The notes beneath the pieces are model-generated. The model saw nothing but the letters and a program-made list of their open reading frames with translations, was not told where the DNA came from and did no database searches. Shown here one piece after another: positions 26,846-36,794 of a stretch of 64,000 bases of DNA. This stretch comes from Arcticibacterium luteifluviistationis (GTDB lineage: Bacteria > Bacteroidota > Bacteroidia > Cytophagales > Spirosomataceae), in NCBI RefSeq assembly GCF_003258705.1, contig NZ_CP029480.1:1240001-1304000 (forward strand). Direction: 5' to 3'. The stretch's first letter is position 1. Every line of letters starts with the position of its first letter. The position numbers and the translations under genes are program-made.

Positions 26846-28306
26846 ATGAATATCAGTGTAATTAAATATTTTTTAGCAATAGCTATTCTAGTCAGTTTCT
26901 CATTTAGTGCTCTGGAAACGAAACCAACTGAAAAACCAGTAACGGATAAACCTAATATCATAGTGCTGTTGTGCGATGATTTGGGCTACGGAGATTTATC
27001 TTCATTTGGACATCCTTTTATAGAAACTCCAAACTTAGATAAACTTGGAGCTACAGGAATCAAGCTTACAAATTTCTATTCGGCTGCTCCAGTTTGCTCT
27101 CCTTCTCGTGTTGGTTTATTGACAGGAAGAAGCCCAAACCGTGCAGGTATCTATGACTTCATTCCAGCTCCTAAGAAAAGTGAAGACATTCGAGATTTGG
27201 TACATCTTCAGGCTCATGAGCAGACTATTCCAGCTTTACTTAAAACTGTTGGTTATTCTACCTGTTTGGTAGGCAAATGGCATGGTAGTTCTAAATTCAA
27301 CTCTGATGAGCAGCCAAAGCCTGACCATTTTGGTTTTGACCATTGGATGGCTACTCACAATAATGCTGGACCAAGTCATCAAAACCCTAAAAACTTTGTA
27401 AAGAACGGAGAAGCCGTTGGCGAAATAATTGGTTTTAGTAGTCAAATAATAGTCTCTGAGGCTATTGATTGGTTAGAAAAGAAAGAAAATGACAATCCGT
27501 TTTTCTTAGAAGTAGCCTTTCATGAACCACATGAGCCAATCATGTCGCCTGAAAATCTAGTTCAGAAATACCTTAAATACACAGACGTCAGAGAAGAGGC
27601 AGAATACTTTGCCAATGTAGAGAATGTAGATATTGCGGTAGGCCGTTTGATAGTATATTTAGAAGAAAACAACATGGACAATACCCTAATAGTGTTCAGT
27701 TCGGATAACGGACCTGAAACTTTGCAAAGATACCCAAGAGCCACAAAGAACTACGGTATTACTGCTGGTCTTAAAGGCAGAAAACTATGGACCAATGAAG
27801 CTGGAATTAGAGTACCCGCGGTAATGAAGTGGATTGGCAAAGAAACTTATACTGGCACTTCGGAGGCAGTAGTTTCTTCCTTAGACTTCCTACCAACCTT
27901 TTGTGAGTTGGCTGGTGCCAAATTACCAGAAAATGAACTAGATGGTGAGTCTTTCAAATCGCTTTTAGATAAGGGCGAATTTAAGAGAAGTAAACCTTTG
28001 ATTTGGGCATTCTATGACGCCATAAATGAGCATAGAGTGGCAATGAGAAGCGGTGATTATAAAATCATGGCCCGTTTGGTAGCAGAAAATGAGGAGCTAC
28101 CGCACATCCATAATTTGTATGATGGCAATATTGACTTTGTCAAAGGTGCTAAGCTTACGGATTTTGTACTATTTAATTTGACAAAAGACTTTGCAGAGTC
28201 TGAAGATTTATCTGCCAAAGAGCCAAAGGTATTTAAGAAAATAAAAAAGGAATTTGAAGCCGAATACAAAGATTTACTTGCAGGAAGTCATGTATGGGTA
28301 CGTTAA
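26846..28306 (+). CDS. Family S1 sulfatase
   Basis: The ATG at 26846 is preferred over 26810 because it starts directly at a signal peptide (MNISVIKYFLAIAILVSFSFSA). The 486-residue sulfatase shows PNIIVLLCDDLGYGD, the formylglycine site Cys84 in CSPSRVGLLTGR, GKWHG and SSDNGP. The usual GKWHLG is altered to GKWHGSSKF, which may reflect substrate specificity. It acts in the periplasm. The lyase gene at 28311 starts 4 bp after its stop, so the two are likely coupled and their products may work on the same chain. Confidence 0.94.
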   Translation: MNISVIKYFLAIAILVSFSFSALETKPTEKPVTDKPNIIVLLCDDLGYGDLSSFGHPFIETPNLDKLGATGIKLTNFYSAAPVCSPSRVGLLTGRSPNRAGIYDFIPAPKKSEDIRDLVHLQAHEQTIPALLKTVGYSTCLVGKWHGSSKFNSDEQPKPDHFGFDHWMATHNNAGPSHQNPKNFVKNGEAVGEIIGFSSQIIVSEAIDWLEKKENDNPFFLEVAFHEPHEPIMSPENLVQKYLKYTDVREEAEYFANVENVDIAVGRLIVYLEENNMDNTLIVFSSDNGPETLQRYPRATKNYGITAGLKGRKLWTNEAGIRVPAVMKWIGKETYTGTSEAVVSSLDFLPTFCELAGAKLPENELDGESFKSLLDKGEFKRSKPLIWAFYDAINEHRVAMRSGDYKIMARLVAENEELPHIHNLYDGNIDFVKGAKLTDFVLFNLTKDFAESEDLSAKEPKVFKKIKKEFEAEYKDLLAGSHVWVR

Positions 28307-28310
28307 GAAG

Positions 28311-31118
28311 ATGAGATTATTATTATTTTTATGCGTGAGCTTGTTTGTACAACAAACGGCTTTTGCTCAATTTGCTTTCCCTGAGACCATTGAGCGGAAT
28401 CATCCTAGGTTAATTTCTCCTCAAGTAAATAAAGATGATATCCGTCAAAAACTAAAGGATTCTCCAGAGGTAAAAGAATCTTATGAAGCCATAAAGGCTA
28501 AAATATCTAAATATGTAGCCCAATTTAAAACTGACCCAGAATGGCTATCATCTCGTTTGCAGATGCATTGGAAAACCCATGCTACGGAGATTTATGTAGA
28601 TGGCGAGTTTTATTCGCATGCTTCAGGCCATGCACCGGTTCCAACCGTCCGACTTACAGGGCAGCGTGATTACGTAACAGATTATAAAACGTCTTCATTA
28701 GAAGAAACGCAGCCTTACCTAGAAGATGAGCGAGGCATGTATCTTCAACATAAAGAAACCGGCAAATGGGACTGGATTAACCCATCAAAAACAGGAAGAA
28801 TAATTGAAAATACCAATGAGAAAATTCTTAGAATAGCTAAAGATGCTGCCTTGGTATATTTCATTGAAGGAGATGAAGCTTATGCCAAATTAGCCACCCA
28901 TGTTTTTGATGTCTATATGCATGGTTTGTATTACAGAAACGAGCCAATAGACCTGCAAAAAAGCAATATCCAAAACATAATTGGAATCACATCTTTTCAA
29001 GTAATTAAGGAAAATATCGTAGATGAATTGGCTGAAACCTATGATTTCCTTTACGATTACCTTCAAAAAAACAAAAAAGAGCAAATCCCTATTTACACCG
29101 CTTCGCTAAAAAAGCTCGCTGAAATTATTATAAAGAATGGTGTACCAGATAATAACTGGAACCTGCATCAGGCCAATTTTGTAATTCAATTAGCCTTAGT
29201 TCTTGATGACAACACTGCGTATCCAGATGGCAAAGGATGTCAATATTATTTGAATCGCGTTTTTAATGAAACCGAAGCTAGACAATGGTCAGTTAAAGAC
29301 GTTTTGGCTTCTGGTTATGACCAACAAAACGGCATCTGGAATGAGAGTGCCGGCTATGCCATCAGTGTGGCAAAAGGTTACTCTCATTTAGTCAGAGTTA
29401 TTCAAGAGGCTTTGAATATCAACATTCTACCCTACATGCCAATCTTACCAAAAGCAGTGGCAATAATGCCGCAGTATTTATACCCAAACAAATCGATTGT
29501 TGCTTTTGGCGACTCACATTACGGACCACTAGATACAGAAGCCTTTTTAGATTTAGTGAGCAATGCACAGCAGTTTAAAAATCGAGAGCAGGAAGAAGAA
29601 TTCACGTCACTTATTTATATGCTCGAGGGGAAGAGTGAAAAACATAGCAAACGTCAAAATGCCTTTAACGAGTTCTTGTATGATTCCAAAGTTATATTAG
29701 ACGCCAGTATTTCACCCGCTAAACCAGAAGATTACATCACTAGTACATTTTACGCCCCAAATGTAAGTTGGATAGCCATACGAAACGGATTTGACCAGAA
29801 ACATGGTTTAATGATTTCGCAAGTTGGTTCTTTAGGAAACCATGCACATTCAAATGGTATTGCGATGGAGCTTTATGGTAAAGGATTCATTTTAGGACCA
29901 GAAGGTGGTAGAGGTTCTAGTTACTTCCAATCTGACTATAGAGAATACTATTCTCAGTTCCCTGCACATAATACCGTGTCTGTAAATGGTAAATCGCAGT
30001 ATAATAAGATGCGGAGTTATTACGCTTTTGAGGTTAATTCTTTATACCCAGCCTCAGAAAGGAAGACTGGTTTTTATCCAAGCATCAACTTCTCTGACCT
30101 TTACTTCAATGAGCCAAGCACTAATGCAGACCAAAATCGCGTCATGAGCATAGTGAGAACTGCTGAAAGCACTGGATATTACGTTGACATTTTTAGGTCG
30201 AGACAAAAAGAAGGTGCTGATGAATACCACGATTATTTTTATCATAATCTAGGACAGCAACTAGAATTCACCACTATTGATAATCAAAGCATAACTTTAG
30301 CACCTAGTTCAAAATTGACCTCCATAGAGGGAAATATCAAAGCCTACGATTATTTAAAGGAAGAACACTCTGCTACTTTTGATAAATCATTCAAGGCTAC
30401 CTATAACCTAAACCTAAGTGGACAAGAGCAGGTCGACATGAACATGTGGGTTCTAGGAAATGAGAACCGAGAAATTTTTAAGGTATCAACACCTCCATCT
30501 GAAGCATTCAGACATAATGTAATTCCAGATGAAATAGTCAAAGACCCACTTCTAACCACCGTAGTCAGGCAATATGGGGAAGCATGGACTAAGCCATTTA
30601 TAGCAGTTTACGAGCCATCTACGGAAACCGAGCCTGCAACTATTAGCAACGTTGAATACTTCAAATCAGGTAATAGTGAGAATTCTTTTGTTGGTTTGAA
30701 AATAGAAAGCTTAGATAATAGAACTGATTACGTTTTCTCCTCCGACATTCATGCCGTTTATAAGCATGATGGAATTTCGTTTGAAGGAACATACGCTCTG
30801 GCAACTACAGAAAATGACGCTACTACCCTCTTTCTAGGAGCAGGAAAAAGTATCTCAAAAGAAGGTTATTCCATAGAAGTCCTTGGGAAGAAATCAGGAT
30901 CGGCGGCTTTAGTTTTAGGAAGTGAAATGATGCTCAGCTGCGATGAAGCCATTCTACTAACCATCCCTGATTTCCTACAGGAAGGAAAACCAGTATTAAA
31001 TATTGGCATGAAACCACTAAACGGAAGCAGAGCCATAATAGACGGAAAAGCTTATATCTCTTTCAAAGTACCAGCAACAGAATATCAAACCATTACCCTA
31101 GAATCAATAAAAGATTAA
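28311..31118 (+). CDS. Heparinase II/III-type polysaccharide lyase, ~935 aa
   Basis: The start at 28311 (MRLLLFLCVSLFVQQTAFAQ) gives a signal peptide; an upstream ATG at 28254 lies inside the sulfatase. An alpha/alpha toroid region (about 60-450, with NNWNLHQANF and NGIWNESAGYA) precedes a heparinase II/III-like beta-sandwich region. Candidate catalytic residues are His511 and His513 in GNHAHSNG, Tyr in YREYYSQ (about 546-548) and His553 in PAHNTV. The family breaks uronate glycosidic bonds by beta-elimination, giving 4,5-unsaturated ends. The protein is longer than PL12 or PL17 enzymes. It is paralogous along its whole length to the protein at 33151, which shares the SSRLQ-WKT, APVPTVR-G and YHN-G blocks. 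Substrate unknown; PL family not assigned. Confidence 0.87.
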   Translation: MRLLLFLCVSLFVQQTAFAQFAFPETIERNHPRLISPQVNKDDIRQKLKDSPEVKESYEAIKAKISKYVAQFKTDPEWLSSRLQMHWKTHATEIYVDGEFYSHASGHAPVPTVRLTGQRDYVTDYKTSSLEETQPYLEDERGMYLQHKETGKWDWINPSKTGRIIENTNEKILRIAKDAALVYFIEGDEAYAKLATHVFDVYMHGLYYRNEPIDLQKSNIQNIIGITSFQVIKENIVDELAETYDFLYDYLQKNKKEQIPIYTASLKKLAEIIIKNGVPDNNWNLHQANFVIQLALVLDDNTAYPDGKGCQYYLNRVFNETEARQWSVKDVLASGYDQQNGIWNESAGYAISVAKGYSHLVRVIQEALNINILPYMPILPKAVAIMPQYLYPNKSIVAFGDSHYGPLDTEAFLDLVSNAQQFKNREQEEEFTSLIYMLEGKSEKHSKRQNAFNEFLYDSKVILDASISPAKPEDYITSTFYAPNVSWIAIRNGFDQKHGLMISQVGSLGNHAHSNGIAMELYGKGFILGPEGGRGSSYFQSDYREYYSQFPAHNTVSVNGKSQYNKMRSYYAFEVNSLYPASERKTGFYPSINFSDLYFNEPSTNADQNRVMSIVRTAESTGYYVDIFRSRQKEGADEYHDYFYHNLGQQLEFTTIDNQSITLAPSSKLTSIEGNIKAYDYLKEEHSATFDKSFKATYNLNLSGQEQVDMNMWVLGNENREIFKVSTPPSEAFRHNVIPDEIVKDPLLTTVVRQYGEAWTKPFIAVYEPSTETEPATISNVEYFKSGNSENSFVGLKIESLDNRTDYVFSSDIHAVYKHDGISFEGTYALATTENDATTLFLGAGKSISKEGYSIEVLGKKSGSAALVLGSEMMLSCDEAILLTIPDFLQEGKPVLNIGMKPLNGSRAIIDGKAYISFKVPATEYQTITLESIKD

Positions 31119-31121
31119 AGA

Positions 31122-33119
31122 ATGAGTAATTTATTGAAAATATATGGTCTTGGTATTAGCCTATTTCTGACATTGGTTTCAGGAATACAAAGGCCGGATT
31201 ACATTCAAGTAAGCTCTCCTGACGGTAGCAAAACTTTTATGCTAATAAGCTTAAAAGGTGAAAATAACATCCGCTTTTCTATCTTAAATAATAAACAAGA
31301 ACTTGTCTTACCGTCCGATTTAACCCTAATTTCGAAAGAGTTAGACTTCAAGGGGAAGCTTTCTATTCTTAAAACAGAAAAGGTTTCTATTCGCCAAGAG
31401 TGGAGTTCTACTTTCGCTGAATTGAATACCATTCCCGACAACTATAATCAAATAAAGGTTTATCTAAAAAAAGGAAAAGCTCATGTAAACCTTATTTGCA
31501 GAGCTTATAATGAAGGGATAGCATTCTCCTATGAAATTCCAGAGCAAACTGGTGTTTCAGAAATCGGACTGGAAGAAATCATCTCCTATAATTTCAAAGA
31601 TGACTATCAAGTTTGGTCTACGCCAAAGCGTGAAAAAGGAGTCCTGACAGCACAAGGGGAATACAGGAAAATACCTTTAAGTCAGCTAGAAGAAGGCTGT
31701 GAGCGACCACTTTTAATAGATATGGGTGAAAAACTAAAAGTGGCATTGGCAGAAGCCAAACTTATAAATTTTGCTCGGCTTAGTTACACCAAAGGAAACA
31801 CCTCCGCCTTTAGTATTTTGTCTACTCTTGATGGGGAAATGGCAACACAAAAACAAGACACTATAACGGGTGCCATAATATCAGAGAGTTTAAAAAAAGG
31901 GGCTAAAGTCTATAAGCAACTACCCTTCCAGTCTCCATGGCGAGTAATTATGATAGCTCAAACTGAAGGCGAACTTTTAGAAAATAATTACATCATTCCA
32001 AACTTAAACGACCCATCTAAAATCAAAGATGAGTCATGGATTACTCCAGGGAAAGTTTTGAGAGAAACAACGCTGACTACAGAAGGTGGTTATGCCGCTA
32101 TAAATTTTGTAGCAGAGCATAACATGCAATATGTCTTGTTTGATGCTGGCTGGTACGGAAATGAAATGTATGACAACTCAGATGCTACCACCATTACGCC
32201 GGATCCTAAACGAACTAAAGGTCCTTTTGATATTGAATCTATTTGCAAATATGCAGGCAGTAAAGGCATAAAAGTAATTCTGTATGTAAATCGCAGAGCA
32301 CTTGAAAAGCAGTTGGATGAAGTCTTACCACTTTTTAAAAAATGGGGTGTTTCGGGAATAAAGTTTGGCTTTGTAAGAGTAGGCGACCAAAATGCCACAA
32401 ACTGGCTACATGAAGCCATAAAAAAAGCCGCTGAGTATGAAATGATAGTGGACGTTCATGACGAATACAGGCCTACAGGTTTTTCACGAACGTACCCTAA
32501 TTTACTTACCCAAGAAGGAATAGCGGGTGATGAAACTAGTGTAACTAATGAACACACATTAATCTCTTTGTTTACCCGAATGCTGGCCGGTGCTGCTGAT
32601 AACACCGTTTGCTATTACAACAATAGAGTAGACAAAATGGGCTCTAGAGCCTCACAATTAGCTAAAACAGTTTGTTTATTTAGCCCCTTACAGTTTTTAT
32701 ACTGGTACGACAAGCCTTTAGATTCGCCTGAAAAAACAGATGGTTTATGGGGAGACAGTAGACATATCGGTGTCGAGCCGGAATTAGCTTTTTTTGATGC
32801 TGTGCCCACTACTTGGGATAAGACCAAGGTAATTATTGGAGAAATAGGAGCTATAGGCGTGATAGCAAGAAAAAAGGGCAAGCAATGGTTTATTGGCGGC
32901 ATTAATGGCACAGAAGAGCGTAAAGTAACTTTGAATTTCTCTTTTCTAGAGAAAGGCCATACTTACAGAGCAACAGTTTATACCGATGACCCAGCAGTAA
33001 ACACCCGAACCCATGTAAAAATTGAAGAGTTAAAAGTAACCGCCGACTCTAAACTAGAATTGGTCGTGCGTAGTAATAATGGTTTTGCCATTCAAATAGA
33101 CCAAATAGTTATCAAATAA
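31122..33119 (+). CDS. GH97 family glycoside hydrolase (second copy)
   Basis: The 665-residue enzyme has an N-terminal signal/anchor segment and GH97 hallmarks: the beta-sandwich with SSPDGSKTFML and RAYNEGIAFSYEI, SPWRVIMIAQTEGEL, then the barrel with VLFDAGWYG, GIKFGFV, IVDVHDEYRPTGFSRTYPN and a C-terminal beta domain. Relative to the GH97 at 23126 the acidic motif reads VHDEYRP rather than FHDSPVP, so mechanism and substrate may differ. It sits between two paralogous heparinase-type lyases, 3 bp after one and 31 bp before the other. It probably removes alpha-linked galactose or glucose-type residues. Confidence 0.91.
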   Translation: MSNLLKIYGLGISLFLTLVSGIQRPDYIQVSSPDGSKTFMLISLKGENNIRFSILNNKQELVLPSDLTLISKELDFKGKLSILKTEKVSIRQEWSSTFAELNTIPDNYNQIKVYLKKGKAHVNLICRAYNEGIAFSYEIPEQTGVSEIGLEEIISYNFKDDYQVWSTPKREKGVLTAQGEYRKIPLSQLEEGCERPLLIDMGEKLKVALAEAKLINFARLSYTKGNTSAFSILSTLDGEMATQKQDTITGAIISESLKKGAKVYKQLPFQSPWRVIMIAQTEGELLENNYIIPNLNDPSKIKDESWITPGKVLRETTLTTEGGYAAINFVAEHNMQYVLFDAGWYGNEMYDNSDATTITPDPKRTKGPFDIESICKYAGSKGIKVILYVNRRALEKQLDEVLPLFKKWGVSGIKFGFVRVGDQNATNWLHEAIKKAAEYEMIVDVHDEYRPTGFSRTYPNLLTQEGIAGDETSVTNEHTLISLFTRMLAGAADNTVCYYNNRVDKMGSRASQLAKTVCLFSPLQFLYWYDKPLDSPEKTDGLWGDSRHIGVEPELAFFDAVPTTWDKTKVIIGEIGAIGVIARKKGKQWFIGGINGTEERKVTLNFSFLEKGHTYRATVYTDDPAVNTRTHVKIEELKVTADSKLELVVRSNNGFAIQIDQIVIK

Positions 33120-33150
33120 CTATCAACACCAAACCTTAGAAAAGTATAAC

Positions 33151-35934
33151 ATGACAAAAAGGTATTTAATAATCATTTTAAGCTTGCTATTTAATGTATC
33201 TGCATCAATAGCACAAAGCACTGATCACCCCAGAATATATATCAATAATGCTTCTAAGGCAGATTTTCTTAAAACATTAGAACAGATTGAATGGAAAAAT
33301 GAACTTGTAGAAAAGAAAAAAGAGAACCTAGAGAAATACCTAGGTCTGATAAAGAAAGACCCACAATGGCTGGTTTCTAGGTTACAAATGAACTGGAAAA
33401 CCAAACATGACAAGGTTTACTTAAAAGAAGGTAATTTCTCTCATTCTGAAGGGTCGGCACCTGTACCTACCGTGCGATATTCAGGCACAAGAGACTGGGC
33501 TACGGATTATAATCGACCAAAGTTGGAGGATGTTATTCCTTACTTAGATGACCCTAGAGGCCTTTACCTAGAACATAAAAAGACTAAGAAACTTGAGTGG
33601 ATTCATCCATCAAAAGCAGGTCATGCCATTGAAAAAATCAATGAGCAGATAATGGGGATTGCTGAAGATGCTGCCTTCTTATTTTGGTTAACTAATGAGC
33701 AAAAATACGCCGAACTGGCTGCTCCTATCTTCTTAACCTACATGGATGGCATGCACTATAGAGATGCCCCTATAGACTTAGAAAACACTAATCAAGCTAA
33801 TATATCGGGCTTAGCTACTTTTGAGGTAATTCATGAGGGCATAGTGGTTTCTTTAGTTACTGCTTATGATTTTATGCATGATTATTTGGTCAGTAAAAAC
33901 ACCAATTTGGATAACTCCATAGCTGTTTTTCAAAAATGGGGCGACCAGATTATTGATAAGGGAATTCCTGATAATAACTGGAATCTTTTTCAAGCACGTT
34001 TTTTAACCTACATCGGTTTAGTTTTAGAGGATAATCAAACCTATAAAAACGGTAAGGGAAGAGAATATTTTTTAGACCACACCTTCAAAACCTCCACAGA
34101 CAGACAGCTTTCTATAGAAGAATCTCTTTTAGTATATGATTTCGAAACTGGAATTTGGCCAGAGTCTCCCTCCTACTCCGTGCATGTTATTACCACTTTG
34201 TTAAGGATTTTGACACTGCTAGACAATGCCACCAATCAGAACGAATTCCTAAATTATCCTATCATAGAAAAGGCAGCATTAGCCTCCTTTCAATATTTAT
34301 TCCCAAGTGGATATACACTTGGTTTTGGAGACTCCAATCATAAAATATTACCGCCTGAAAACTTTGAGTTACTAATCGCTAATTATCAAAAATACAATAA
34401 CACAGAGAAGGAGGTATTGATATCTAGTTTGCTAGACGAAATGATTTCAGACGACTTATATACACGAAAAGCTAAAGATTACTTTCAATTATTCTTTTAC
34501 CTGGATAAAGTAAAGCAAGCTTCCAACAAGGAGCTTCCGAGTTTAAACTCCACTACCTTTTATGCTCCAAATGTCAGCATGTTTAATCAAAGAATGGGCA
34601 CGGGAGATGACGCCGTCATGGTTTCTACAGTGGGTTCTTTTGGTAATCACGCTCACGCAAATGGTATTTCTTTAGAGTTATTCGCCAATAAATACGTCTT
34701 GGGGCCAGATTTAGGAAAAGGGCCAAGCTATTGGCACGACGACCATCTAAACTTCTACTCACGTTTTCCTGCACATAATACCGTGGTGGTTGATGGCAAA
34801 TCAGACTATGCCGCCATGCGTACTTATAACCCTTACACTTTGGATAACTTCTATCCTAAAGTGGGAGAAACTCCTTCTTTTAATAAATTGACATTTTCAA
34901 AGGTTTCATTTTTTGAGCCAGAAACAGTTTCTGACCAACAGCGATTTACCGCTATTATCAAATCAAACTCTGCGAAGCCTTATATCGTTGATGTGTTTCG
35001 TTCAAAGAAACAAAAAGAGGGTACCCAAAAACACGAATACATCTATCATAACCTTGGGAAATCGCTTGAAGTATTTAACTCGAAAGGCCAACCTCTAAAT
35101 TTGACAGCAACAGATGATTTAAGTTCTAAAAAAGGCGATTTAAAAGGATATGACTATTTCTCAGATAAGAAAAAGACCGTTTACTCAGAAGATGTTCAGG
35201 TACTCTTTCGCTTAAAAAGCAATGAAAGTCCAGACAATTTGATGAAACTATGGGTCAAAGGCAGCCCAAATCAAACGGTATATTATGTCAACTCCCCAAA
35301 ATCAAATGCTCTAAGTGAGGGTACTGCTCCCGCAGAAATAGTAGACGACCCGCTGCCAACTTTAATTCTAAAAAGAGAGGAAGCGGCTTGGTCAAATCCC
35401 TTTGCGGTAGTGTTTAACCCATACTTTGAAAACGGTGACAACCCTATTGAGAATGTCAGCTATTCTTCTTTAGCTAAATACCCAAACACGCAAATCATTG
35501 ATGTGCTTCTAAACGATAAGAAAACGGTAGATAGAATAGTATTAAATGCTTCAGAAAACGCAGTAGCGGCTGAAAACTCCTTTTTCCAAAGAGGTCTATT
35601 TTCAATCACTCGTCAATTAAACATTGATAATAAATTAGATTTCCTGTTTCTATCAGGAATGGAGAAATATGAAAACATGGGTTGGGATATTATCTCTTCT
35701 GGTGAGCCATTTACGCTTACCTTAGAAAGCACAGCAGGCGGCTTTTTAGTTTCTACCGATAAGCCTATTACCATTAACATGCCTTTGGCCAAAGGCAAAG
35801 AAGCTTTTATCAAATTATATAATGATGCTGATAAGCTGATAAAGTCAAGAAAAGGTACCACAAATAGAAATGACGATTCGCAAGTGGTGTTTAAGATTGA
35901 AAAAGCCTACAAGAAAATTGAAATAACATACTAA
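33151..35934 (+). CDS. Heparinase II/III-type polysaccharide lyase, ~927 aa, paralogue
   Basis: The 927-residue secreted protein (signal peptide to about residue 22) has the same two-part layout as the product of 28311: an N-terminal alpha-helical toroid (NNWNLFQARF) and a heparinase II/III-like beta-sandwich. His500 and His502 lie in GNHAHANG and His542 in PAHNTVVVDGKS. Shared blocks along the whole length (PQWLVSRLQMNWKT, SAPVPTVRYSGTRDW, DAPIDLENTNQ) show that the two arose by duplication around the GH97 gene. It probably cleaves a different linkage or sulfation pattern of the same uronate polymer. The esterase gene starts one base after its stop. Confidence 0.87.
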   Translation: MTKRYLIIILSLLFNVSASIAQSTDHPRIYINNASKADFLKTLEQIEWKNELVEKKKENLEKYLGLIKKDPQWLVSRLQMNWKTKHDKVYLKEGNFSHSEGSAPVPTVRYSGTRDWATDYNRPKLEDVIPYLDDPRGLYLEHKKTKKLEWIHPSKAGHAIEKINEQIMGIAEDAAFLFWLTNEQKYAELAAPIFLTYMDGMHYRDAPIDLENTNQANISGLATFEVIHEGIVVSLVTAYDFMHDYLVSKNTNLDNSIAVFQKWGDQIIDKGIPDNNWNLFQARFLTYIGLVLEDNQTYKNGKGREYFLDHTFKTSTDRQLSIEESLLVYDFETGIWPESPSYSVHVITTLLRILTLLDNATNQNEFLNYPIIEKAALASFQYLFPSGYTLGFGDSNHKILPPENFELLIANYQKYNNTEKEVLISSLLDEMISDDLYTRKAKDYFQLFFYLDKVKQASNKELPSLNSTTFYAPNVSMFNQRMGTGDDAVMVSTVGSFGNHAHANGISLELFANKYVLGPDLGKGPSYWHDDHLNFYSRFPAHNTVVVDGKSDYAAMRTYNPYTLDNFYPKVGETPSFNKLTFSKVSFFEPETVSDQQRFTAIIKSNSAKPYIVDVFRSKKQKEGTQKHEYIYHNLGKSLEVFNSKGQPLNLTATDDLSSKKGDLKGYDYFSDKKKTVYSEDVQVLFRLKSNESPDNLMKLWVKGSPNQTVYYVNSPKSNALSEGTAPAEIVDDPLPTLILKREEAAWSNPFAVVFNPYFENGDNPIENVSYSSLAKYPNTQIIDVLLNDKKTVDRIVLNASENAVAAENSFFQRGLFSITRQLNIDNKLDFLFLSGMEKYENMGWDIISSGEPFTLTLESTAGGFLVSTDKPITINMPLAKGKEAFIKLYNDADKLIKSRKGTTNRNDDSQVVFKIEKAYKKIEITY

Positions 35935-35935
35935 T

Positions 35936-36787
35936 ATGACTAAGAAAATCACATTATGCCTAGCTGGATTACTCTTCATGAGTAATCTCTTTGGCCAAGA
36001 TAAATCAGCCAATGATATCACATACAAAATAGTAGACGGAGATACACTTAAGCTAAGATTGATTTATCCTGACAATTATAAAAAAAACAAGAAATACCCT
36101 ACCATCGTTTTCTTTTTTGGTGGTGGCTGGAATGGCGGAACCATTCTACAGTTTGAAGACCAAGCTAAGTATTTTGCCACCAGAGGAGTTCTTTCTGCAC
36201 TGGTAGATTATCGAGTAAAATCTAGGCATAAAACAACGCCTTATGAGTCTGTAAAAGATGCAAAATCTGCCATGCGATTCTTGAGAAGCAATGCAAAAAA
36301 ATATAGCATAAATAGTAAGAAAATGGTAGCCGCAGGAGGCTCTGCAGGCGGGCATTTAGCTGCTGCTGTCAGCATGCTTTCTGGGGTAAATGAAGATACC
36401 GATGATTTATCAGTCAGTTCCAAAGCCAGTGCTTCCATTTTATATAATGCCGTGATTGACAATGGACCTACGGGTTTTGAACATAAAAGAATGGGCGAAC
36501 ACTATTTAGAGATTTCACCTATGCATAATATCACAAAAGGAGCTCCACCAGCCATTTTCTTCTTAGGCGATAAGGATAAATTGATTCCCGTAAGCACTGC
36601 TTATGAATTCAAAGCAAAAATGGAAGCGGTAGGAAGCAGGTGTGATGTATTTATTTACAAAGACCAACCTCACGGATTTTTCAATAAGGGGAAACAAGAA
36701 AACGACAGATGTTATATAGAAACAACACGTGAAGCAGATGTCTTTTTACAGTCTATTGGTATTCTAAAAGGAAAAGCAACCCTATAA
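35936..36787 (+). CDS. Alpha/beta-hydrolase esterase, secreted
   Basis: The 283-residue enzyme has a signal peptide ending near FGQ (residue 21) and the esterase/lipase fold. The oxyanion-hole stretch is FFFGGGWNGG, the nucleophile Ser136 lies in GGSAGG, acid candidates Asp212 and Asp214 in LGDKDKLIP, and His246 in QPHGFF. It resembles BD-FAE/acetyl-xylan-esterase-type enzymes that deacylate glycans. Its start follows the lyase stop by one base and the beta-helix gene begins 7 bp after its end, so it probably removes acetyl (or other acyl) groups that would block the lyases or glycosidases. Confidence 0.85.
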   Translation: MTKKITLCLAGLLFMSNLFGQDKSANDITYKIVDGDTLKLRLIYPDNYKKNKKYPTIVFFFGGGWNGGTILQFEDQAKYFATRGVLSALVDYRVKSRHKTTPYESVKDAKSAMRFLRSNAKKYSINSKKMVAAGGSAGGHLAAAVSMLSGVNEDTDDLSVSSKASASILYNAVIDNGPTGFEHKRMGEHYLEISPMHNITKGAPPAIFFLGDKDKLIPVSTAYEFKAKMEAVGSRCDVFIYKDQPHGFFNKGKQENDRCYIETTREADVFLQSIGILKGKATL

Positions 36788-36794
36788 ATTATAT

